Positions 57,807 to 64,000 of a stretch of 64,000 nucleotides of DNA are shown one piece after another. Each line of letters begins with the position of its first letter. The stretch's first letter is position 1. The stretch spans positions 248,001-312,000 of the forward strand of contig NZ_FTLX01000002.1 of assembly GCF_900156125.1 (NCBI RefSeq), given 5' to 3'. Source of the DNA: Domibacillus enclensis. GTDB lineage: Bacteria > Bacillota > Bacilli > Bacillales > Domibacillaceae. The position numbers were made by a program, and so were the translations under genes. The notes under the pieces were generated by a model. That model did no database searches. It worked only from the letters and a program-made list of their open reading frames with translations, and was not told where the DNA came from.

Positions 57807-59450
57807 TTAGTATTTAAAGCCTGTAATCGCGACAACAGATGGACGCGGCTGGTTATCGCCTTTGCGGTGCGGCCACATGCTCGTCGGGTTGTTTTGATCT
57901 TCTGTTTCTTCTCCTGGATGCTGGACAGCTAAAAACAGCGTTGTTTCATCATCGGTAAAGCAAGGGCCCGTCAGCTCTGCTTCAATCGGTGCAGAAGCAA
58001 ACTGGTACGCTTCGCCCATTGCATCTCCGCTTGTTGGAATGACAAACACACCGTTATTCTGGAAGGTTTCGAAAATGCCTTTTCCAACCGAGCTGGACGA
58101 AATATCCGTGACGGTCCAAAGGTTGCCGTCGCTGTCGAACGTAATGTTATCCGGTGCGCTGAACCCGCTTTGGCGGCCGCCGCAGGCAAAGATTTCAAAG
58201 TCAAATGTCAGTGAGCCGAGATCATCCTTGTCCTCTAAAAAGCGGGTAATGTGACCGTGCATGTTGCCGTGCTTCGCATTATTTGTGTGCGCGATAAAAA
58301 TAGATTTATCAAACGGACTGATTTCCACATCCTCCGGGCGGTCTGTCGGTGTTGCCCCAAGCAGTACAGCGGCATCATGTGCATGAACGAGAACATCTGC
58401 CTGCGTTTGGAATTTCGCCAGCAGCTCATCCTTGTCCTTTGCGGCTGCACGGACAGCTTCAATCGTGAGTGCAACCCATGTGCCTTTTGCCATATTCGCT
58501 GCATACAGCGTGCCTTCTTCCAACAAGTCTGAATTGGCTTGCTTGCGGGACTTCACATACTTGTTTTTGCTGATGAATTTGTAGACGCAGGCATCTTGCT
58601 TGTCATCGCCCATGTAAACAGCGAGGCGGCCGTCATTTGTGAGGCCCATTGCCGAGTTTTCATGATGAAAGCGGCCGAGTGCTGTATGCTTGCGCGGCGC
58701 AAAATTTTTATCAAATGGATCGACTTCGACAATCCAGCCGTAATGCGTTTCATTAAGAGAAGCTGCTTCCGATGTGGATTCATAATTTTCCTCTGCCGAA
58801 AGAACCGTATTCCAGAGTGTTTTTCCGCCGGAGCAGTTCGCGAATGTTCCTTGAACGATGTCCACACCGCCGACTGCCTTTGAACCGCGTGCAGGACCTG
58901 TTAAACGGAATGGCGTTAAGCCGGTAACGCGGCGTGCATACCGTGAGGAAGTATCCATTTTCCATACGCCGTCTTCATCTTGATAGATTTCAATGATCGA
59001 ACCGCCTTGATTGTAAAGAAGCTTTTGAATTTGAGAAGCTGAATAGCGGCCGTTCACAGGAGCCCCGGTTACCCAGAGATCGCTCGTATATTCATGGTTG
59101 ACCCAGAGAAGTCCGCGCTGATTCGAGCCGTCGATCGGGAAAAACATCGTGAAATCGTTATTGTAGCCAAATGTATCACCGGATTTGTTAATGATATCTC
59201 CGTAAGCGGCTACGACATCATATTTATATCCACGCGGCAAAACGAGCTCGTCTTTTCCAGATGGCTGAATCGGCTTAAAGTTCAAGCCGGACACTTTTTT
59301 CTTCATGCCGAATAAATGAGAAGCGGCTTTTGTTCCGGCTGCCTGTGTTTTTGGGGCAAATGAGCTTAACCCTGCGGATGCTACCGTTAATGCTGTTACC
59401 CCTGTACCGACATACGTTAAAAACTTTCTTCTGTTTAAATCTTGTGACAT
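57807..59450 (-). CDS. phoX: PhoX-family alkaline phosphatase (DUF839), Tat substrate
   Basis: PhoX enzymes are secreted, calcium/iron-dependent phosphatases that release phosphate from organic esters. The 547-residue protein starts with a twin-arginine signal (NRRKFLTYVG then a hydrophobic stretch and Ala-rich cleavage region) and carries LLWVNHEYTSDLW, WNTVLSAEENYEST, GRFHHENSAMGLTNDGR, YMGDDKQDACVYKF and FDSDGNLWTVTD. ATG 59450 has AAGGTGGG seven bases upstream; GTG 59462 is the alternative. Its own export genes tatA and tatC follow. Phosphate starvation control is expected but no convincing Pho box was found. Confidence 0.93.
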   Translation of the reverse strand: MSQDLNRRKFLTYVGTGVTALTVASAGLSSFAPKTQAAGTKAASHLFGMKKKVSGLNFKPIQPSGKDELVLPRGYKYDVVAAYGDIINKSGDTFGYNNDFTMFFPIDGSNQRGLLWVNHEYTSDLWVTGAPVNGRYSASQIQKLLYNQGGSIIEIYQDEDGVWKMDTSSRYARRVTGLTPFRLTGPARGSKAVGGVDIVQGTFANCSGGKTLWNTVLSAEENYESTSEAASLNETHYGWIVEVDPFDKNFAPRKHTALGRFHHENSAMGLTNDGRLAVYMGDDKQDACVYKFISKNKYVKSRKQANSDLLEEGTLYAANMAKGTWVALTIEAVRAAAKDKDELLAKFQTQADVLVHAHDAAVLLGATPTDRPEDVEISPFDKSIFIAHTNNAKHGNMHGHITRFLEDKDDLGSLTFDFEIFACGGRQSGFSAPDNITFDSDGNLWTVTDISSSSVGKGIFETFQNNGVFVIPTSGDAMGEAYQFASAPIEAELTGPCFTDDETTLFLAVQHPGEETEDQNNPTSMWPHRKGDNQPRPSVVAITGFKY

Positions 59451-59626
59451 GACTGGACCCACCTTTTATGTATTTTTTAAAACGCCCAATTGCTATAGTA
59501 GAAAATAAATGTAAAGAAGAGTCGCTCAAATTGTGTGAATTATGTAAAAGAATATGAAGATCATTAAAATAATTGAAACTTTTTTTACAATTATTACGTA
59601 AAAATAAACAAAGAGGTGAACGAGTG

Positions 59627-59803
59627 ATGAAAGTGTTTATTGGTTCAGTCGTTGTACTGCTGATCATCGGAGTGGGAATTTGGCTGATGCTGTCACCTTC
59701 TTTTAAGAAAGTGGGGGAGACGGCAAGCAAGGTAAAGGAACAATTTAAGGAGGAAGAAAATGGAGACAATAACACCGAAAAAGAAAAACAAAGGAATGAA
59801 TAA
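59627..59803 (+). CDS. Small single-span membrane protein
   Basis: This 58-residue protein has one hydrophobic helix (VFIGSVVVLLIIGVGIWLML, residues 3-22) and a charged, hydrophilic tail (KKVGETASKVKEQFKEEE...). AGAGGTGA precedes ATG 59627. Its 3' end overlaps the SPFH gene by 44 bases in another frame, which suggests coupled expression and a shared membrane role. I do not recognise the family. Confidence 0.7.
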   Translation: MKVFIGSVVVLLIIGVGIWLMLSPSFKKVGETASKVKEQFKEEENGDNNTEKEKQRNE

Positions 59804-60617
59804 AAAGGTCGTCGGGGGTTCGCTTGTAGCAGTTGCACTTATTTTAGGTTTAGCCCTTTTATCGATGTTTATTGAAAAAATTCCGAATGGCTATGTTGGG
59901 GTTGTGTACAGCCCGAATGGCGGCGTTCAAGATGAAACACTTGGACAGGGATGGCACCTTGTCGGATTATTCGACAAAGTGACGGTTTATCCTGTCCGTA
60001 TGCAAACAGTGAACTACAAGGACATTCAAGTGGCGACATCTGACGGCAAAAGCGTCACCGTTGATTTTGCCTACAACTATAGCATCCAGCCAGATAAAGT
60101 GGTCGATGTATTCAACCAGTTCGGTCCGATTGAAGTGGAGCAGATAGAAGATTCCTATTTGCGCACAAGGCTGTGGGATGCCGGACGAAAAGGCATTGCT
60201 AAATATTCCGTTATTGATACGTACGGGGAAAAATCCTCTGAAGCGGCTGTAAACGTTCAAACGCTTTTTGCGGAGGACATTCAGGATCTCGGCTTTGTCG
60301 TGGATAACATGACGCTTGGTGTGCCAAAGCCGGATGAGTCAACGCAGGCAGCTATCGATAAGCGTGTTGAAGCGGCCCAAGAGCTCGAGCGAAAGCAAAT
60401 TGAACTGAAAATTGCAGAAGCAGAAGCTCAAAAACAAAAGATCGAAGCGCAAGGGATTGCGGATTACAATGAAATCATTAAAGCATCCATTTCCCCGGAA
60501 GTCATTCAAAATAAATGGATTGAAAAGTGGGACGGTGTGATGCCGAAAGCAACCGGCTCGGAACAGCTGATTTCCATCCCGCTTGACGAAACAGCGCCAG
60601 CGGCTTCAGGTCAATAA
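59760..60617 (+). CDS. SPFH/prohibitin-family membrane protein
   Basis: This 285-residue protein has one membrane helix (about residues 18-38), then a band-7/SPFH domain (IPNGYVGVVYSPNGGVQDETL near 41, in part; DIQVATSDGKSVTVDFAYNYSIQPDKV) and a coiled-coil region rich in E, A, K and Q (AAQELERKQIELKIAEAEAQ, near 205-225). Prohibitin-like proteins form membrane ring scaffolds and modulate proteases. ATG 59760 follows AAGGAGG. It is followed by a terminator at 60657. Confidence 0.88.
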   Translation: METITPKKKNKGMNKKVVGGSLVAVALILGLALLSMFIEKIPNGYVGVVYSPNGGVQDETLGQGWHLVGLFDKVTVYPVRMQTVNYKDIQVATSDGKSVTVDFAYNYSIQPDKVVDVFNQFGPIEVEQIEDSYLRTRLWDAGRKGIAKYSVIDTYGEKSSEAAVNVQTLFAEDIQDLGFVVDNMTLGVPKPDESTQAAIDKRVEAAQELERKQIELKIAEAEAQKQKIEAQGIADYNEIIKASISPEVIQNKWIEKWDGVMPKATGSEQLISIPLDETAPAASGQ

Positions 60618-60656
60618 AGTAGGATAAGAGCTTAGGTTAGAAGGTTTTGAATAGCA

Positions 60657-60693
60657 GAAAAAGTCGAACGATCGCCTCGTTCGGCTTTTTTTT
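60657..60693 (+). terminator. Intrinsic terminator after the SPFH gene
   Basis: AAAAAGTCGAACG pairs with CGTTCGGCTTTTT, ending in eight T. Confidence 0.88.
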
Positions 60694-60724
60694 GATCTTC
60701 ATGATGGTGAAACCTTTAGTGAAC

Positions 60725-60892
60725 GCGCTTGTGCCAACACAGAAAGGGCGGCTTCTGCAGGACTGCGCGTTCCTGGGGGCGGGCGGTGAGCTAACTTTCG
60801 CCGCTAACGCGTCAAAAGTTGATCTCACCTGACCCGCTGATCCCCAAGGAGTCTTCGTCCTGCGCCAGCCGCCCTCAGTGGGGAGGAAAAGC
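60725..60892. repeat. Long palindromic interspersed repeat, copy B
   Basis: The 127-bp core at 60747-60873 begins GGCGGCTTCTGCAGGAC and ends GTCCTGCGCCAGCCGCC, the same terminal inverted repeats as copy A at 36604-36730. The interior (GCGGGCGGTGAG...CTCACCTGACCCGC and a weaker ACTTTCG/CAAAAGT pairing) is conserved with compensating changes. Both copies have the same orientation. The stretch 60893-61057 holds no other clear feature apart from the leader of the next gene. Confidence 0.9.
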
Positions 60893-61057
60893 CTTTGGCA
60901 AAATCTAAAAAGAAGCAGGATAACGGAAGATAACAAACCATTCTGCTCCTCATTGTCATGTCTCGGCTGCTTTTTTTCTGAAAATTGTTCGTGGTTTTTA
61001 GTGCTTGTTATGGTAAAATTAGCTAAGAAAAAGAAGAATAGCGCAGGGGGAGAAAAA

Positions 61058-62500
61058 ATGAAAAAATGGTTACTGCCCATTATGGCACTTTTTTTGGCCG
61101 CTGGTATGATGGTGCCTGCCGGTGCAAAAGCAGAGATGGCCTTTTTTACGAAATCGGCTGTCACGCATGCAGATGGTACGACAGCACAGCCTTATGCATT
61201 GAACGAAAAGATGACGCTTTTATTGGACTGGACGTATGCAGGTGAAGAACCCGCTGTTTACACAGTGCCAGATATTTTCACTGTGACGAGTGCTGAAATC
61301 GAGCTTCAGACAGCTGAAGGGAAAAAGGCTGGAACAGTGAAGACGGATGCAGCAGCTAATACGGTGACGATTCTGGTCGAACAAGCCCAATCCGGAAACA
61401 AAGGAACGATTGCTGTTCCCGTCACATTCAATAAAGAAAAAGTCACTAAAGCTGGAACATACAGCGCTGTATTTCCAACGGGTGAAACGGCATCGCTTAC
61501 TGTAACAGAAGCAGCCGCCGGCGCGATTAAACTTGTGGCGCTTGAAAAAGACACGAAAACAAAGCTTGCCGGCTCTACGTTTACTGTTGTCAATGACCTC
61601 GGCAAGGTCGTAGGGTTATTGACGACAAACAGTGCCGGAGAAGCGACGGTTCCGAATCTTGAATTCGGTACGTACACGATTACTCAAACGACCGCACCAG
61701 ATGGCTACGCTGTACCGGCAGATCCATGGAAGGTCGATTTGAATGCGGTACTTGTAACAAAGGAAATTGTGCATGAAAAAGCAACCGGCTTAACAGGCGG
61801 TTTAACGGTCTCGGCTGTTGAAAAAGGAACAGACACACCGATTGAAGGGGCCGAGTTTGAATTAAAAACAGCGAACGGCTTGTTTTCTAAAAAAATCGTG
61901 ACCGATTCAAAAGGAAAAGCGTCGTTAACTGGCCTTGCCTACGGGACGTATACCTTAACACAGCTGAAAACAACGGAAAAGTATGTTCTTCCGTTAGAAA
62001 GCTGGACAATTACGGTCGGACGGCAGACCCCGATTGAACAAAAGATCGAAAATACACTTGAAAATCCATATGGTGCGTTGACTGTCGAGTTAACAGATGC
62101 TTCGTCAGATAAAGCGTTGCAAGGCGCGGAATATTCTCTTTTTGACGAAGAGGACAAGCTCGTTTCAAAGGTTGTCACAAATGATAAAGGAATTGCCTCT
62201 TTTCCAAACCTGGCAGCGGGTTCCTATGAGCTGGAAGAAACAGGTGCGCCGGACGGGTACACACGCTCCACAGGAAAAAAAGCAGTGACCATTAAAAGCG
62301 GGGAAACGGTGGAGCTGGAGCTTGAAAAAACAAAAGCAACGTCAACATCCTCAGTGGATTCTGACGGGTCAGGCACGACTAAATCAGCCAGCGGCACTTT
62401 ACCGCAAACGGGTGATGCATCTAATATGATGTATATGCTTGGCGGCGTTTTGCTGGCAGCAGGCGGTCTTCTTCTTGTGAGAAAAGGGAAACGTGCGTGA
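61058..62500 (+). CDS. LPXTG-anchored SpaA/Cna-B domain surface protein
   Basis: This 480-residue exported protein has a signal peptide (KKWLLPIMALFLAAGMM..., cleavage near AKA), an N-terminal domain (about 30-155), three SpaA/Cna-B prealbumin-like domains (about 155-245, 245-345 and 345-430; the last ends ELEETGAPDGY), a Ser/Thr-rich linker and the sorting signal LPQTG, hydrophobic helix and KRA tail. It is pilin- or adhesin-like, to be attached to peptidoglycan by sortase. RBS GGGGGAGA precedes ATG 61058; the frame reaching to 60878 crosses repeat copy B and is not used. A class A sortase gene overlaps its end. Confidence 0.93.
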   Translation: MKKWLLPIMALFLAAGMMVPAGAKAEMAFFTKSAVTHADGTTAQPYALNEKMTLLLDWTYAGEEPAVYTVPDIFTVTSAEIELQTAEGKKAGTVKTDAAANTVTILVEQAQSGNKGTIAVPVTFNKEKVTKAGTYSAVFPTGETASLTVTEAAAGAIKLVALEKDTKTKLAGSTFTVVNDLGKVVGLLTTNSAGEATVPNLEFGTYTITQTTAPDGYAVPADPWKVDLNAVLVTKEIVHEKATGLTGGLTVSAVEKGTDTPIEGAEFELKTANGLFSKKIVTDSKGKASLTGLAYGTYTLTQLKTTEKYVLPLESWTITVGRQTPIEQKIENTLENPYGALTVELTDASSDKALQGAEYSLFDEEDKLVSKVVTNDKGIASFPNLAAGSYELEETGAPDGYTRSTGKKAVTIKSGETVELELEKTKATSTSSVDSDGSGTTKSASGTLPQTGDASNMMYMLGGVLLAAGGLLLVRKGKRA

Positions 62501-63138
62501 AACGAAGGCAAGTGATTGGCGTTTGTTTGATCATCGTTGCGATTGTCCTTATCAGTGCGCCATTCTTAAAGTATGAGCTGCTCGAAGCCAACTCGAAAAA
62601 GCTGGCAGCGGAAACGTTAACGCCCGAGAAAATTCGCGAAAACAACGAGAAGCCGGCGGAATTTGATATGGAAGCCATCGAACCGCCGTCGGTGCTCGAT
62701 AGTGTAGTGCAGGAGGCCGAGCCCGATCAGGCCGCCGTTGTGGGTCAAATCAGGATTCCATCAGTAAGTCTGGATTTGCCAATTTTAAAGGGAACGACAA
62801 ATGAGCATTTAATGGCCGGTGCCACCACGATGCGGGAAAACCAGTGGATGGGCGTCGGCAACTATCCGCTCGCCGGACATCATATGAAAAGGGATGACCT
62901 GTTATTCAGCCCTGTTCTCCACGTGAAAAAAGGCGACTTGATTCACGTGACGGATTTAACCTATGAATATACGTATGAAGCAACCGGAACAGAAGTCGTT
63001 CACGAAAGCCGTACGGACGTGATGGATAATACGATTGAGCCGAGGATTACACTCGTCACCTGCTTTGATTCAAGTGATCGTGAAAAACGATTTATAGTGT
63101 ATGGCAACCTGTTGAAAACAACAGAATATAAAAAATAG
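62497..63138 (+). CDS. Class A sortase
   Basis: Sortase A-type transpeptidases cleave LPXTG between Thr and Gly and join the protein to the wall. This 213-residue protein has an N-terminal membrane anchor (about residues 6-25) and the catalytic His in PLAGHHM, Cys in TLVTCFDSS and Arg in REKRFIVYG. The TLVTC motif is the class A type. The GTG start overlaps the stop of the SpaA gene, so the pair is coupled and the neighbouring LPQTG protein is the likely dedicated substrate. Confidence 0.93.
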   Translation: MKRRQVIGVCLIIVAIVLISAPFLKYELLEANSKKLAAETLTPEKIRENNEKPAEFDMEAIEPPSVLDSVVQEAEPDQAAVVGQIRIPSVSLDLPILKGTTNEHLMAGATTMRENQWMGVGNYPLAGHHMKRDDLLFSPVLHVKKGDLIHVTDLTYEYTYEATGTEVVHESRTDVMDNTIEPRITLVTCFDSSDREKRFIVYGNLLKTTEYKK

Positions 63139-63166
63139 ACGCCCGGTGATGGGGCGTCTATTTTTT
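63136..63166 (+). terminator. Intrinsic terminator after the sortase
   Basis: TAGACGCCC pairs with GGGCGTCTA, followed by six T. Confidence 0.9.
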
Positions 63167-63193
63167 GTGCCGGCTGCTATATATTGTCGTTAT

Positions 63194-63320
63194 CGCTGAT
63201 AAACAGGGAGCGAACGCCGGTATATGGCCAGCATCGCCGATAAGGAGCAAGCGAACGCCGATATATTCAAATACCGGCGTTAGCCAATAAAATATCAGCG
63301 GTTTATCCATTTTATCGGCG
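63194..63320. repeat. Mirrored repeat array, AACGCCGATA core
   Basis: Forward CGCYGRTA cores start at 63194, 63215, 63235 and 63256 (21, 20, 21). Inverted TACCGGCG/TATCAGCG/TATCGGCG cores start at 63272, 63293 and 63313 (21, 20). The core and the 21-20-21 step pattern equal those of the array at 47.8 kb. It lies between the convergent sortase and anti-sigma genes. Confidence 0.93.
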
Positions 63321-63336
63321 TTAGCTAAGGGGAAAT

Positions 63337-64000
63337 CTAAAGCTCAGCCGCCAGAACGATATCGCCGAGAGGCTGCTCGCTTGTGGCTGTTGGTTCGAGT
63401 GTGACAGCAATCATTTGCCAGTTGTCATCAGACGGCATTGTGTAGGACACGGCACCGCGGCCGCTTTCATCCGTGTTGAAGGTGCCGGCTCTCACTTTGT
63501 CGCCCGCTTCGTTAATCAGCCAGACTTGATAGGCTTCTGTGCCGGTCGGGACCTGCAGCTGATTGGCCTGAAGGATCACCGAGGAGTGTCCGTTTTCCTG
63601 CACCATCGACGCTTGCGCCTGTCCGTTAAAGCCTTCGGTGGCAGCGAGCTGCACGCTGCCGGCAAGGGTAGCAGGCTCTTCCCTCGCGACTTGCTGATCA
63701 GTCTCTTCTTTTTGGGCTAACAGGTATACATTCGCGCCTGCAGATAGTAAAAGAGAGGCGGCCAACAGCGGCTGAAGCCATTGCCGTGCCGGTTTCCTCG
63801 GCGCAGGGGCCGGGGCTGTTTTCTCGACTGCTGTTACAGGCTCTTCAGCAAAGACAGCCGATAAGACACGCTCTTTCATTCCGTCGTTTGGTTCAGCCGG
63901 TTCAGCGGCGAATGGCAGGTCAGCTGTCAAGAGGCGCAGTTCTTCCAGCTCTTCACGGCAATCCGTACATTCGGCTAAATGCTTTTCAAAAGCGGCTCGG
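63337..64000 (-). CDS. Zinc-finger anti-sigma factor (RskA/RsiW-like), cut by window end
   Basis: The frame continues to the window edge, so the N-terminus is outside. The first visible residues contain HLAECTDC, the H-x3-C-x2-C zinc motif of zf-HC2 anti-sigma factors. A single membrane helix (LLAASLLLSAGANVYLLA) follows a proline-rich linker, then an extracytoplasmic RskA-type domain with LQVPTGTEAYQVWLINEAGD, GRGAVSYTMP and MIAVTLEP (fragments). It should bind an ECF sigma factor encoded just beyond the edge. A TTG at 63930 is inside the frame and is not the true start. Confidence 0.88.
   Translation of the reverse strand, partial: RAAFEKHLAECTDCREELEELRLLTADLPFAAEPAEPNDGMKERVLSAVFAEEPVTAVEKTAPAPAPRKPARQWLQPLLAASLLLSAGANVYLLAQKEETDQQVAREEPATLAGSVQLAATEGFNGQAQASMVQENGHSSVILQANQLQVPTGTEAYQVWLINEAGDKVRAGTFNTDESGRGAVSYTMPSDDNWQMIAVTLEPTATSEQPLGDIVLAAEL

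Noticed and set aside
59463-59626. Pho box upstream of phoX
   Set aside because: TTTACA-like and TTCACA-like elements occur on the minus strand, but the spacing (9 bp) does not fit the 11-bp repeat of PhoP sites, and AT-rich DNA gives such matches by chance.
60878-61057. N-terminal extension of the SpaA gene
   Set aside because: It would make the protein start inside repeat copy B and would bury the signal peptide; ATG 61058 has an RBS and a proper signal sequence.

Overview
The window looks like a chromosome segment of a spore-former-type Bacillota in the family Bacillaceae. The evidence is strong AGGAGG ribosome binding sites, frequent TTG/GTG starts, Rok-like, SinR/SinI-like and YqxD/YdhK-type proteins, a split glycine decarboxylase behind a tandem glycine riboswitch, S-layer-homology (SLH) proteins and sortase-anchored proteins. 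I cannot fix the genus. No rRNA, tRNA, insertion sequence, prophage or CRISPR array was recognised.

Layout. 1-4.3 kb: the end of an SLH protein, a one-directional short-repeat array, a Rok-like DNA-binding protein, a 19-residue ORF and an M29 aminopeptidase. 4.3-11.6 kb: a CdaR-type regulator divergent from an acid-sugar catabolic operon (glycerate kinase, KdgT-type permease, LarA-type nickel epimerase, DUF1537 kinase, PdxA2). 11.7-18.1 kb: cell-surface genes, two of them behind c-di-GMP-I riboswitches (a 42-residue protein and a secreted subtilase). 18.1-36.5 kb: a SinR-like repressor divergent from a 16-gene exopolysaccharide (EPS) operon. 37-43 kb: a YdhK lipoprotein, a two-component system and a second polysaccharide-related operon on the minus strand. 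43.1-47.8 kb: the glycine cleavage operon. 48-53 kb: an ATP-grasp protein, a second riboswitch-linked 42-residue protein, a SinR-like/LCP pair, a glycosyltransferase and a SinI-like antirepressor behind a fourth c-di-GMP-I riboswitch. 53-64 kb: VanZ, DUF975, M48-ankyrin, another SinR-like protein, phoX-tatA-tatC, an SPFH protein, a SpaA/Cna-B LPXTG protein with a class A sortase, and an anti-sigma factor cut by the window edge.

Main theme. Four c-di-GMP-I riboswitches, four SinR-like proteins, one SinI-like antirepressor and seven 16-bp sites related to GTTCTTTATAAAGAAC lie in this one window. Three operons (EPS 18.8 kb, acyltransferase 42.9 kb, glycosyltransferase 51.1 kb) carry the palindrome immediately downstream of a candidate -10 box. 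I infer a circuit in which c-di-GMP controls SinI, SinI relieves SinR-type repression, and matrix polysaccharide is made, while other c-di-GMP riboswitches control surface proteolysis and a two-member microprotein family. In Bacillus subtilis sinI is instead controlled by Spo0A, so a direct riboswitch link would be a different wiring.

Second theme. Seven intergenic arrays use different core motifs (TTGCAC, GGCGCAATT, GACCGGA, TGACYGATAAA, AACGCCGATA) but share one architecture: cores spaced 19-21 bp apart. In six of the seven, forward copies are followed by inverted copies. Separately, two copies of a 127-bp palindromic repeat occur at 36.6 and 60.7 kb.
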